Shown one piece after another: positions 1 to 8,359 of a DNA stretch of 15,407 nt. How positions within the stretch are numbered: position 1 is the stretch's first letter; each line of letters starts with the position of its first letter. The translations under genes and the position numbers were made by a program. Origin of the DNA: DASQPR01 sp035263025 (lineage in GTDB: Bacteria > Actinomycetota > Actinomycetes > Mycobacteriales > Micromonosporaceae); contig DATFRR010000106.1 of NCBI GenBank assembly GCA_035263025.1, positions 1 through 15,407 of the forward strand, written 5' to 3'. The notes beneath the pieces were generated by a model. That model made no database searches and was not told the origin of the DNA. It worked only from the letters and a program-made list of their open reading frames with translations.

Positions 1-431
1 CGACCGGACATGATTGCCCCGACCGCGGTGCCGAGGAAGAACGGCGTCATGACCGCGCCGATGCCGAACAGCCAGCCGGACCACTGGCGCGCTCCGGACC
101 GCGCGGCGTCCTTGCGCAGTGCGAAGTTCGCACCGCGCAACACGATGCCGAGCGCGGCGAGCGCCAGCGGGACGAAGAGCGCGGTCATGATCGATCCGAA
201 CGCGCCGCCGAACGCCGTCCACGTCACGACCAGGATGTAGATGAGCCAGACGTGGTTGGCCTCCCACACCGGCGTAATGACCTCGTCGATCAGCGACCGC
301 GCGCGCAGACCTTGCGCCTTGTTGCCGGCGATCAGATCCCAGAAACCGGCGCCGAAGTCCGCGATGCCGGACCAGGCATAGAGCGTGATGCCGATGACAA
401 TGACTCCGGCGACGAGGTTTGCGGCCGTCAC
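1..431 (-). CDS. cydB: Cytochrome bd-type quinol oxidase subunit II (CydB), partial
   Basis: Subunit II of the heterodimeric cytochrome bd quinol oxidase in the cytoplasmic membrane; it partners CydA, which carries the hemes. The first 143 residues are visible and the rest lies beyond the left edge. After a GTG start the protein has a hydrophobic first helix, then YAWSGIADFGAGFWDL and the family hallmark ITPVWEANHVWLI at about residues 51-63, followed by further hydrophobic helices ending in FFLGTAVGAIMSG. The GTG overlaps the cydA stop in a GTGA tetranucleotide (428-431), and GGAG lies 9 bases upstream of the GTG, so both the start and translational coupling are well supported. It is the last visible gene of the six-gene minus-strand unit. 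The family assignment is firm. Whether cydDC genes follow cannot be seen. Confidence 0.93.
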   Translation of the reverse strand, partial: MTAANLVAGVIVIGITLYAWSGIADFGAGFWDLIAGNKAQGLRARSLIDEVITPVWEANHVWLIYILVVTWTAFGGAFGSIMTALFVPLALAALGIVLRGANFALRKDAARSGARQWSGWLFGIGAVMTPFFLGTAVGAIMSG

Positions 432-1972
432 GACTTCGGTCTCCGGTCGCGGGATTCGGCCGTTGAATCGGTCGCGGTATCGACTGCGGAATCGGTCGCG
501 GATGTGGATCCAGAGCCGGCCGTGGCATCGACGCTGGACCCGGCCAATGCGCCGGCCTCGGCGGTCTCGCCCGCCATCGCCGCCACCGCGTCCGGCCGCG
601 GGCCGTAGGGCGATGTCTCGTCGTCGTCGATAACCGGCTTGATGCGCCATCGCGTGGCCATCGCGCGCAGTACGGCGATCGTGGCGATGCCGAGCAACGC
701 GTAGAGGACGTAGATGACGATCATCGTCACGGTGACGCTTTGCGCAGTGGTCACCGCGCCGGATGTTCGCGCGATGTTCCAGACGATCCACGGCTGCCGG
801 CCGACCTCGGTGGTGATCCACCCCGCCTCGATCGCCATGTACGCCAGCACGCCGCAGGCTGCGGCCACCCACAGGAAGATCCGTCCGTGCGGCACGTTGC
901 GGCGGCGCCAATACGCGATCGCGTAGTAGAGCGCCACCAACGGGAGCAGCGTGCCGATCCCGACCATGATGTCGAACGCGAAATGGACGAGCGTCGGGTT
1001 GGATGCGCGATTCTGCGGCGGGATCGAGTTCATGCCCGTCACGAACGTCTTCGTGCTGCCGCCGGCCAACCACGAGTCGAGGCCCGGAATCTTGATCCCG
1101 CCGGTCACCGTGTTCGTTGACGGGTGGTAAATGCCGAACAAGTATTCGGGTTGATGGGTACCGGAATTCGTCACTACTTCCATCGCGGCGAACTTGGCCG
1201 GCTGGTTCTGATAGACCCAACGTGCGATCTGATCGCCGACCAGAGCCTGGATCGGCGCGAGGATGGCACCGATCGTGAACGGGATCAGAATGCCCAGCCG
1301 GTGGTACCGGTCGCGGCGCCCGCGCAGCCAGCCGACCACGTACACGGACGCGACCATGAACGTGGCCGCCATGTATGCCGCGATGAGGAAGTGCGTCAGC
1401 TCCCAGGGCAGCGCCCTGTTGAAGATGACGTTGAACGGATCGACCTTAGTCGGGCGCCCATCCGAGCCGATGGTGAAGCCGGCCGGTGCGTTCATCCACG
1501 AGTTGACCGAGATGATGGAAAGCGCGCCGATGATGGCCACAAATGGGATCGGGAAGCCGAACCAGAAGTGCGTCCACGGCTTCATGCGCCGCCACCCGTA
1601 GATGTAGATCGCCACGAGCAGCGCCTCGAGGAAGAACGAGATGCCTTCGATCGCGAATGGCAGGCCGAAGACGTCGCCGAACGTCTTGACGAAACCCGGC
1701 CACAGCAAGCCGAACTCGAACGACAACACGGTCCCGGTGACCGCGCCGACCGCGAACGTCAGACCCGCCGCGTGCGACCATCGACGCGCGAGACTCAACG
1801 CCGCCGCGTCACCGCGCTTCAGACCCTTGTAATTCGCGATCAGCATCAGCGTCGGCAGCGCCACACCGAGTGGTACCAGCAGGATGTGGAACCCGAGAGT
1901 GAAACCCATCTGCGACCGGGCCGGCGTCAACTGCACCGGCCCGGATGCGAGTAACGTCCAGGCAGAATTCAT
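428..1972 (-). CDS. cydA: Cytochrome bd-type quinol oxidase subunit I (CydA), short Q-loop / CIO-like
   Basis: Heme-bearing subunit that oxidises quinol and reduces O2 to water. It is 514 aa with about nine membrane helices. Candidate heme ligands by motif position are H29 (in GFHILLVP), H194 (in ELTHFLIAAYM) and M336 (in FDIMVGIG). E389 precedes the invariant GRQPW (391-395), and the proton-path glutamates E109 and E116 lie in FAIEGISFFLEA. The region between H194 and GRQPW is short, and SFEFGLLWPGF plus the 7-residue spacing of E109/E116 resemble the cyanide-insensitive (CioA) branch rather than E. coli CydA; this subtype is inference. Residues from about 445 form a low-complexity Ala/Ser/Thr/Asp tail not typical of the family. 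The ATG lies 9 bases after the GMC stop, with a weak AAGG that overlaps that stop. Confidence 0.95.
   Translation of the reverse strand: MNSAWTLLASGPVQLTPARSQMGFTLGFHILLVPLGVALPTLMLIANYKGLKRGDAAALSLARRWSHAAGLTFAVGAVTGTVLSFEFGLLWPGFVKTFGDVFGLPFAIEGISFFLEALLVAIYIYGWRRMKPWTHFWFGFPIPFVAIIGALSIISVNSWMNAPAGFTIGSDGRPTKVDPFNVIFNRALPWELTHFLIAAYMAATFMVASVYVVGWLRGRRDRYHRLGILIPFTIGAILAPIQALVGDQIARWVYQNQPAKFAAMEVVTNSGTHQPEYLFGIYHPSTNTVTGGIKIPGLDSWLAGGSTKTFVTGMNSIPPQNRASNPTLVHFAFDIMVGIGTLLPLVALYYAIAYWRRRNVPHGRIFLWVAAACGVLAYMAIEAGWITTEVGRQPWIVWNIARTSGAVTTAQSVTVTMIVIYVLYALLGIATIAVLRAMATRWRIKPVIDDDETSPYGPRPDAVAAMAGETAEAGALAGSSVDATAGSGSTSATDSAVDTATDSTAESRDRRPKS
465..512 (-). repeat. 24-base direct repeat (2 copies) in the cydA tail
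   Basis: The 13-base word GAATCGGTCGCGG (plus strand) occurs at 465-477 and 489-501, 24 bases apart, making two partly diverged 24-base units. Because 24 is a multiple of 3 they stay in frame and encode the DSAVDTAT / DSTAESRD part of the acidic Ser/Thr-rich CydA C-terminus. Confidence 0.6.
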
Positions 1973-1981
1973 GTTGGGGCC

Positions 1982-3589
1982 TTAGCCGGATGACGCGGTC
2001 GGCCGCGTGCCGGCGGTGACGGTGGCGCCCATCCGACCGAGCAGGTGGTCACCGACCCGGATCGAGTTCGCCATCGCGGTGAGCGCCGGGTTGACCGCAC
2101 CGATGGCCGGGAACACGCTTGTGTCGACGACGTACAGGTTGTCGACCTCGTGCGTACGGCAGTCCGCGTTAACCACCGACGTCGCCGGGTCGTTGCCCAT
2201 CCGCGCGGTGCCGGCCTGGTGTGCACACCCGGCGATCGGGATGGTGGTCTTCATGTATGCGAAGCGGTGGACGGCGTGGTCTTCATGCATACCGAGACCG
2301 CCGAGCATGGACTTGAACTGCTTGTAAAGCCGGTCGGCGGCGGTCGGGTTGCTCGGTTCGTACGCGAGCCGGATGTTGTCGTCACTGTCGAGCGTGACCC
2401 GGTTGTCCGGCCTCGGCAGATCCTCCGTGGACAGCCAGAAGTCAACGGCATGCTTCGCGATGTCCTCCAACGAGAACATCGGTGCCAGCTTCGCGATCGA
2501 CTTCTCGCCACGGTAGTGCTCGGGCTGCGACTTGCCGATCATCTGGATGTTGCCCATCGGGTACGGGAAGTCCGGTCCCTCGAAGTAGAAGTCGTTGACC
2601 CCGAGCGTCTTCTGGAAGATCGTCGGGTTCGGTTCCCTGGACAAGGCCAGGATGGCCTGGCTGTCGTGGAACATGAAGTTGCGCCCGACCTGGTCCGAGC
2701 CGTTCGCGAGGCCGTTCGGGTGCTTGTCGGTAGCCGAGCTCAGCAGCAGCTTGGCCGTGTTGGCCGCACCGCACGCCACCACGACGATGTTCGCCGCGTA
2801 GGACTCCTGGTGACCGTCGTGGTCAACGATGACCTTCGTGACCTCGTTGCCTGGTCCATTCGTCTCCAGACGCACGGCCATCGCATCGGTCAGGAGCGTG
2901 ACGTTGTCGAACTTGAGTGCCGGCCGAACACCCATCACCTCGGCATCCGACTTCGCGTGCAGCGGACACGGGAACCCGTCGCACGAATTGCACTTCACGC
3001 AGATGCTGTACGGCATGTTCGCCTCGTTGAGCCGCACGCCGCAAGGCGCGTGGAACGGGTGATAGCCGGCCGCCGCGAGATCGTCGGACAACTGCTGGAT
3101 GCGTGGCTCATGCGATACCGGCCCGAACGGATACGGAGTGCCGGACGGGCCTTCGGTCGGATCTTCGCCGTGTACGCCGTGCACCGCGTACATCTGCTCG
3201 GCCGCCGAGTAGTACGGCTCCATGTCGAAGTACGAGATCGGCCACGCCGGCGAGATCCCGTCGTGGTGCCGAAGCTCGCCGAAGTCGCGCTCCCGCAACC
3301 GGTACAGCGCGGCGCCGTACATCTTCGTCGCACCGCCCACGAAGTAGTGCACCTGCGGCTGGAATGCCTTGCCCTTGTGGTCGGTCCAGCTGTCCTTCGA
3401 GATGTAGCGGCCGTCGACGAACACATCGCCGGTGTCCCAGTTCTCCGGTTCGCGCGGTAGATAGCCGCCGCGTTCCAGCAACAGGATCCGCTTGCCAGAC
3501 GGCGCCAAATGACGAGCGAGCGTACCGCCGCCCGCGCCGGTACCGATGATGATGACGTCGAATGCGGATGGGATATCGCCATTGGTCAT
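1982..3589 (-). CDS. GMC-family FAD-dependent oxidoreductase with cysteine-rich insert
   Basis: Glucose-methanol-choline family flavoenzyme of 535 aa that oxidises an alcohol or sugar hydroxyl; the exact substrate is unknown. The N-terminal FAD Rossmann motif is DVIIIGTGAGGG (11-22), with ERGG (39-42) at the end of the second strand. The C-terminal GMC signature is HQAGTARMG (457-465), then NLYVVDTSVFP and NPALT (500-504), giving the usual catalytic pair H457 and N500. A stretch CVKCNSCDGFPC places cysteines at 197, 200, 203 and 208; iron-sulfur binding there is only a possibility, by analogy with the bacterial FAD glucose dehydrogenase catalytic subunit. There is no signal peptide and no adjacent gluconate-2-dehydrogenase subunit 3 gene. 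The ATG overlaps the GH15 stop (ATGA, 3586-3589) and GGAG lies 8 bases upstream, so the longer upstream reading is not the start. Likely donates electrons to quinone, given the neighbours. Confidence 0.92.
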   Translation of the reverse strand: MTNGDIPSAFDVIIIGTGAGGGTLARHLAPSGKRILLLERGGYLPREPENWDTGDVFVDGRYISKDSWTDHKGKAFQPQVHYFVGGATKMYGAALYRLRERDFGELRHHDGISPAWPISYFDMEPYYSAAEQMYAVHGVHGEDPTEGPSGTPYPFGPVSHEPRIQQLSDDLAAAGYHPFHAPCGVRLNEANMPYSICVKCNSCDGFPCPLHAKSDAEVMGVRPALKFDNVTLLTDAMAVRLETNGPGNEVTKVIVDHDGHQESYAANIVVVACGAANTAKLLLSSATDKHPNGLANGSDQVGRNFMFHDSQAILALSREPNPTIFQKTLGVNDFYFEGPDFPYPMGNIQMIGKSQPEHYRGEKSIAKLAPMFSLEDIAKHAVDFWLSTEDLPRPDNRVTLDSDDNIRLAYEPSNPTAADRLYKQFKSMLGGLGMHEDHAVHRFAYMKTTIPIAGCAHQAGTARMGNDPATSVVNADCRTHEVDNLYVVDTSVFPAIGAVNPALTAMANSIRVGDHLLGRMGATVTAGTRPTASSG

Positions 3590-5508
3590 GACATCTGCTC
3601 CGGAAGAATTTCGGCGACGACGATGCGGCTGGCCGCGTCGATCAGCGCCAGGTGCGAGAACGCCTGCGGGAAGTTGCCGAGATGGCGACCGGTGCCCGGC
3701 TCGAACTCTTCGGCATAGAGGCCGAGCGGCGACGCCACGCGCAGCAGCTTCTCCATGAGGTCGCGAGCGCGAGCCATCTCGCCCACCATGGCGAGCGCCG
3801 ACACGAGCCAGAACGAGCAAATCAGGAACGTGCCTTCCTTGCCGCTCATGCCGTCGTCGGTCTCGCTGGTGTCGTACCGCAGCACGAACCCGTTCTCGGT
3901 CAGCTCGTCGGCGATCGCGTCAACCGTCTTGCGCAACCGCTCATCGTCCGGCGGCAGGAAGCCGAACATCACAGCGAGCAATGTCGACGCGTCCAGCGCG
4001 TCGGTGTCGTAGTGCTGGCGTAGCACACCACGGTCGCTCACGCCGTGGGCCAGGATGTCGGCCTTGATTTCGTCGGCCGTCTTGCGCCAGTCCGTAGCCT
4101 TTGCGTCCTCGCCGGCCACGGAGGCGAGCTTGGCGGCACGATCCATCGCGACCCAGCACATGAGCTTCGACGACACGTAGTGTTTCGGTGCGCCGCGCGC
4201 CTCCCAGATGCCCTGGTCCGGGTTCTTCCACACGCGGGTCGCGCACGCCGCCTGCGATTCCACGATCGGCCAGAGCCGCCGCGGCAGTCGCTTGCTGTGC
4301 TGGACATGCAGCAGGATCGAGTCGAGAACGGCACCGAAGACGTCGTTCTGCTTCTGGTTCCACGCCGCGTTGCCGACCCGAACCGGATGCGCACCCTCGT
4401 ATCCAGACAGTTCGTCGCGCGTCTCCTCGGTCAGGTCGCGCCGACCGTCGATGCCGTACATGATCTGCAGCGAGCCATCCTCGGTCGGTTCCACGTCGGC
4501 CACGAACTGCATGAACTCGTCCGCCTCCCAGTCGAGCAGGAGGTAATGCAGCGCGCGGAGTGTGAATGTCGAATCTCGCATCCAGGTGAACCGGTAATCC
4601 CAGTTGCGCTCGCCGCCCGGCGTCTCGGGAAGGGACGTCGTCGACGCCGCGAGCGTCGCTCCGGTCGGCATGTAGGACAGTCCCTTGATGGCGAGCGCGG
4701 AACGCTGAAGGTGTTCGCGCCAGCGATGGTCCGGCATGCGCGAGTTCTCTAGCCAGGTCCGCCAGAACAAGGACGTCTCGTCGATCATCGCCTTCGCTGC
4801 GTCGAACGTCTCCGGCGCGGCGAGATCGTGAGACCAGGACATCGCGCAGTACATGCGTTCGCCCGCCGCCAGCGTCCGCCGACCCCGGGCGCGGCCGGCC
4901 TCGATGCCGAGCGAAAGATCGGTACGAAGGCGGAATCGGACCCCGGCGCCGGTCGCGTCGGCCGCGTGCCGGTCGTCGTCACGCATCGACCATTCCGCCG
5001 TGGTACGGCCGTAGTCGAAGAGCGGTTCGCACACCATCTCGACCTCGACGTGGCCTGACGTGCACTCCACGGTGCGGACCAGCATGTGCCGTGCGTCGGC
5101 GTCGGCCGGCGGACGCGTGTGCGGAGTCACGACATCGTCGTGATCGACCGGGCCCATAACGAGAGCGTCGTGGACGATCAGCCACCCGGTCCGGGTGCGC
5201 CACGTCGTCTCCATCACGTTGGTACCGGGCACGTACCGCCGCGCGCTCGGGTGCACGATGCCGTACGGCCCGACCCGGAACACGCCGGCCTGGCGATCGA
5301 GGAGGCTGCCGAAGATGCTCGGCGAATCGAACGCCGGAACGCACAGCCAGTCGACCGAGCCGTCCGGCGCGATCAGCGCGCCGGTGTGGCAATCGGATAG
5401 GAATGCGTAATCCGCAATCGGCGCATAGGGCGAAACCGCCGCTGGCGTGGGTAGCGCACCCGCCGGTTTCTGCTCGTCGGTTGTTGGACGATCGAGTGTT
5501 GTTGTCAT
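3586..5508 (-). CDS. Glycoside hydrolase family 15 protein (trehalase/glucoamylase-like)
   Basis: 640-aa cytoplasmic GH15 enzyme that releases glucose from an alpha-glucoside. From memory it closely resembles mycobacterial trehalase (Rv2402 type), so trehalose is the favoured substrate, though maltose or maltooligosaccharides are possible. The N-terminal beta-sandwich region starts near PIADYAFLSDC (30-40) with DGSVDWLCVPAFDSPSIFG. The (alpha/alpha)6 barrel contains ERNWDYRFTWMRDS (300-313), LSGYEGAHPVRVGN (367-380), GIWEARG (433-439, candidate general acid E436) and YAEEFEPGTGRHLGNFPQAFSH (candidate base E600 or E601). There is no signal peptide. The ATG at 5508 overlaps the preceding dehydrogenase stop (ATGA, 5505-5508), and its own stop overlaps the GMC start. 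Placement between a glucose-6-phosphate dehydrogenase and a GMC enzyme suggests it supplies glucose to both phosphorylated and direct oxidation. Confidence 0.93.
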   Translation of the reverse strand: MTTTLDRPTTDEQKPAGALPTPAAVSPYAPIADYAFLSDCHTGALIAPDGSVDWLCVPAFDSPSIFGSLLDRQAGVFRVGPYGIVHPSARRYVPGTNVMETTWRTRTGWLIVHDALVMGPVDHDDVVTPHTRPPADADARHMLVRTVECTSGHVEVEMVCEPLFDYGRTTAEWSMRDDDRHAADATGAGVRFRLRTDLSLGIEAGRARGRRTLAAGERMYCAMSWSHDLAAPETFDAAKAMIDETSLFWRTWLENSRMPDHRWREHLQRSALAIKGLSYMPTGATLAASTTSLPETPGGERNWDYRFTWMRDSTFTLRALHYLLLDWEADEFMQFVADVEPTEDGSLQIMYGIDGRRDLTEETRDELSGYEGAHPVRVGNAAWNQKQNDVFGAVLDSILLHVQHSKRLPRRLWPIVESQAACATRVWKNPDQGIWEARGAPKHYVSSKLMCWVAMDRAAKLASVAGEDAKATDWRKTADEIKADILAHGVSDRGVLRQHYDTDALDASTLLAVMFGFLPPDDERLRKTVDAIADELTENGFVLRYDTSETDDGMSGKEGTFLICSFWLVSALAMVGEMARARDLMEKLLRVASPLGLYAEEFEPGTGRHLGNFPQAFSHLALIDAASRIVVAEILPEQMS

Positions 5509-6914
5509 GACGTCACCCACGGTTCTCGCCAACCGCCGAAATCGGCGGTGATCTTGTCGGCTTCCTTCGGACCCCACGTGCCTGGCTTGTACGGATGTAC
5601 CTTCGGCGGCTTGTCAAGCAGGGGCTGCATGACCCGCCACTCGTCCTCGATGCCGTCCTGTCGGGTGAAGCGCGCGCTGTTGCCGACAAGCGCGGCGTGC
5701 AGCAGCACCTCGTACGGCGTCGGTCCCTCGCCACCCTCCTGAGCGAACTCCATCTCGAGGTCGATCGGCTCCGGCTGAATCTGTCCGGCGCGCTTGGCCT
5801 CGAGATCGAAGCGGATGCCAGTGCTCGGGTCGAGCTTGATGACGAGCTGGTTTGCCTCCGGACGCTGTTCGCCCGCCATTCGCAGGCCGAGCCGAGGCGG
5901 CTCCTTGAACACCAGCCGGAACTCGGTCTGCGTTGCCTTCAGCTTCTTGCCGGTACGGATGAAGAACGGCACGCCCGACCAGCGCCAGTTGTCGATGTCG
6001 AGTCGTAGCGCCACGGATGTCTCGGTGGTGGAGTTCGGCGCGACGCCGTCGATCTTCAGGTAGCCGTCGTACTGGCCGCGCACGTAGTTCGCCGGATCGG
6101 CGGCCACCACCGCCTGCCACAGTGCGTCTTTGGCGTTGTTGAGCGTGTTCGGGTCGCGGCCGGCCGGCGGTTCCATGCCGCCGAGCGCGACGAGTTGCAT
6201 GAGGTGATTGACGACGACGTCGCGCAGCGCCCCGACCGGGTCGTAGAAGTGGCCGCGGTCCTCGACGCCGAAGCTCTCGGCCATCGTGATCTGTACGCAT
6301 TCGACGTAGTTGCGGTTCCACACCGGCTCGATCATCGTGTTGGCGAACCGGAAGTAGAGCAGCTCCTCGCTGCCCATCTTGCCGAGGAAGTGGTCGATCC
6401 GATAAAGCTGCGACTCGTCGATGTACTGGTGGATCTCGTCGGCGAGCGCAGTCGCCGAGGCCATGTCGTGGCCGAACGGCTTCTCCACCACGACGCGGCC
6501 GGTCTTCGTCAGGCCGGCGTGCGTCAGGTTGCCGATCACGGTGCCGAACAGCGAGGGCGGGATCTCCAGGTAGAACACCGGCATGGTGGCACCGCGCATC
6601 TTGTTCGCGACATCGTGGTACGTGCCCGCGTCGGTGAAATCGCCGGCCACGTATGACAAGCGGTCGGCGAACCGCTTGAACACCGCCTCGTCGATCTTCT
6701 CGCCGTTCGCCTCGATGCACTGGCGGGCGTGGTCCCGGAGATGCTTGTCCGTCCAGTCCTGCACGGCGACGCCGACGATCGGGCAGTCCAGCAGGCCGCG
6801 TTTCTCCAGCCGGTACAGCGAATCGAACGTCATCACCTTCGCTAGATCGCCGGTGATGCCGAAGATGACAAACACGTCGGCTGGTTGCGCGTTGGTGGCG
6901 TGATGGTCAGCCAT
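5505..6914 (-). CDS. zwf: Glucose-6-phosphate dehydrogenase (zwf-like, atypical cofactor site)
   Basis: Oxidises glucose 6-phosphate to 6-phosphogluconolactone, the first step of the oxidative pentose phosphate pathway. It is 469 aa, near the usual length. Visible family motifs are the dinucleotide loop GITGDLAK (19-26), EKPFG (144-148), the active-site signature RIDHFLGK (172-179) and NHLMQ with the predicted catalytic His at 237; FFIRTGKKL follows later. Two family-conserved positions differ. The loop reads GDLAKVM instead of GDLAKRK, losing the substrate-binding lysine equivalent to Leuconostoc K21. The second strand ends VGVAVQDW, with Val51 where an arginine that contacts the NADP 2'-phosphate normally sits. 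NAD preference is therefore inferred. The ATG has AAGGA five bases upstream, overlapping the ndh stop 8 bases away. Confidence 0.93.
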   Translation of the reverse strand: MADHHATNAQPADVFVIFGITGDLAKVMTFDSLYRLEKRGLLDCPIVGVAVQDWTDKHLRDHARQCIEANGEKIDEAVFKRFADRLSYVAGDFTDAGTYHDVANKMRGATMPVFYLEIPPSLFGTVIGNLTHAGLTKTGRVVVEKPFGHDMASATALADEIHQYIDESQLYRIDHFLGKMGSEELLYFRFANTMIEPVWNRNYVECVQITMAESFGVEDRGHFYDPVGALRDVVVNHLMQLVALGGMEPPAGRDPNTLNNAKDALWQAVVAADPANYVRGQYDGYLKIDGVAPNSTTETSVALRLDIDNWRWSGVPFFIRTGKKLKATQTEFRLVFKEPPRLGLRMAGEQRPEANQLVIKLDPSTGIRFDLEAKRAGQIQPEPIDLEMEFAQEGGEGPTPYEVLLHAALVGNSARFTRQDGIEDEWRVMQPLLDKPPKVHPYKPGTWGPKEADKITADFGGWREPWVTS

Positions 6915-6922
6915 GTCAGTCC

Positions 6923-8260
6923 TTATGTTCGTTGGTCGTTATGGTCGTCGATGGTTTGTCGGGCCTCGTGCCAATGAATGCGAGGCGTGTCGATGTGCGA
7001 GGCGGCCAGCAGTTCTGCCGACCGGTGGTGTGGCCGCACGTAGAAGTCCTCGGCCCACTGCATGAACGCACGGATCTCGGCGCCGGTGTTGGCGAGCAAT
7101 TGGGCGTGCACACCGAGCCACGCCGCGAACGCGACCCGGCCGTGCAGCTCGTGACGGTGTTCACCGAGCTCGGCTATGGCCGCTCGCCGGCCGATCATCG
7201 CCATGATCCCCTTGTCGTGGTATTCGAATGGCTCTCGCTTGACGCCGGCCATCTCGGCCGAGATGTTGCGACCGGCCCAGTCGCCGGATTGCTGAGCCAC
7301 GCTGCCGAGCTGAGGCAGGATCTCGCCGTCCGGGCCAGGGATGTTGGCCGCGTCGCCGACCGCGTACACGCCGGGATAGTCCTCGACGGTCAGGTCGGCG
7401 TTCACGGTGACGCGGCCGCCATGACCAACGTCGAGACCGGATGCCTCGACGACCGGTGACGCCTTCTCGCCGCCGCCCCAGATCGTGAGGTGCGTAGGGA
7501 TCGTCGTCCCGTCGCGGAGCGTGACGTGGTCGCGGGCAACTTCCGTTACGCCGGTGCCGAGCATCAGTTCCACGCCGCGATGCTTCAGCTGCTTTGTCGC
7601 GTACCCATGGGCTGCGTCGGAGAACGCGCCCAGCGGCGCGTCACCCATGTCGACGAGAATGATCCTTGCCGCGTCGATCGCCATGTCCGGATACCGGTGC
7701 GGCATGACGTCGTGGATCAACTCGGAAAGAGCGCCAGCAACCTCTACGCCGGTCGGTCCGGCGCCGACGATCACGAAGTTCAAGGCACCGTCGTCGACGA
7801 GGCGCGGCTGTTTCGCGACGTCTTCGAACAGTTGCAGCACGCGAGATCGCGCGCGCTTGGCATCCCGCAGCGAGTAGAGCGGGAACGCGTTTTCCGCAGC
7901 GCCGGCGGTGTTGAAGAAGTTCGGCTGCGCACCGGCCGCAAGGACGAGAAAGTCGGCCGTGAACGTGTCCCCATCGGCGAGTGTCACCGAGCGCGCGTGC
8001 GGATCAATCGCGGTGGCCTCCGCCATGCGCGCCGTGACGTTGTCGTGGTGCTTGAAGATCTCCTCGAGATCGAACGCTATGTCTGCCGGCGTCAACTCGG
8101 CGGTGGCGACTTGGTAGAGCAACGGCTGGAACTGGTGGAAGCCGTTGTTGTCAAACAGCGTCACCTGCGCTTGCGGATCACCCGCGAGGCGCTTCGCACA
8201 GGCGACACCGCCGAAGCCGCCGCCGACGATGATGATGTGTACGGGTTGCGAACCGGTCAT
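6923..8260 (-). CDS. ndh: Type II NADH:quinone dehydrogenase (NDH-2)
   Basis: Single-subunit, non-proton-pumping flavoprotein that passes electrons from NADH to membrane quinone. It is 445 aa. Domains in order: FAD Rossmann fold with IIIVGGGFGG (9-18) and acidic D37; the hallmark HQFQPLLYQVAT (42-53); NADH Rossmann fold with VIVGAGPTGVEVAG (163-176) and a strand ending ILVDMG with D204, which suits NADH rather than NADPH; FAD-binding VGDAA (301-305); and the quinone-site motif AQQSG (322-326). The C-terminus WLGVHAQLLANTG is typical of the membrane-associating region. The ATG at 8260 places VHIIIVGGGFGG directly at the N-terminus. Only a G-rich run precedes it, so the RBS is weak. It is the first gene of the six-gene unit and its stop lies 8 bases before zwf. 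Confidence 0.94.
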   Translation of the reverse strand: MTGSQPVHIIIVGGGFGGVACAKRLAGDPQAQVTLFDNNGFHQFQPLLYQVATAELTPADIAFDLEEIFKHHDNVTARMAEATAIDPHARSVTLADGDTFTADFLVLAAGAQPNFFNTAGAAENAFPLYSLRDAKRARSRVLQLFEDVAKQPRLVDDGALNFVIVGAGPTGVEVAGALSELIHDVMPHRYPDMAIDAARIILVDMGDAPLGAFSDAAHGYATKQLKHRGVELMLGTGVTEVARDHVTLRDGTTIPTHLTIWGGGEKASPVVEASGLDVGHGGRVTVNADLTVEDYPGVYAVGDAANIPGPDGEILPQLGSVAQQSGDWAGRNISAEMAGVKREPFEYHDKGIMAMIGRRAAIAELGEHRHELHGRVAFAAWLGVHAQLLANTGAEIRAFMQWAEDFYVRPHHRSAELLAASHIDTPRIHWHEARQTIDDHNDQRT

Positions 8261-8359
8261 GTGGAGCGCCCCCAGAACATCTGACAGCCCAGAACACCTG
8301 AAAGATCGCGTACGGCAGCGCACTCGGACCGAGCCCGGTAATCCGTCGAGATCGACGGT

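Noticed and set aside
2045..3460. A long plus-strand open frame opposite the GMC gene
   Set aside because: It has an Arg/Val/His-rich composition typical of the antisense of a GC-rich gene. The minus-strand frame has complete GMC motifs.
3590..3820. A longer N-terminus for the GMC protein
   Set aside because: The extra 77 residues are Arg-rich, out-of-frame GH15 sequence. The ATG at 3589 has a GGAG and directly precedes the FAD motif.
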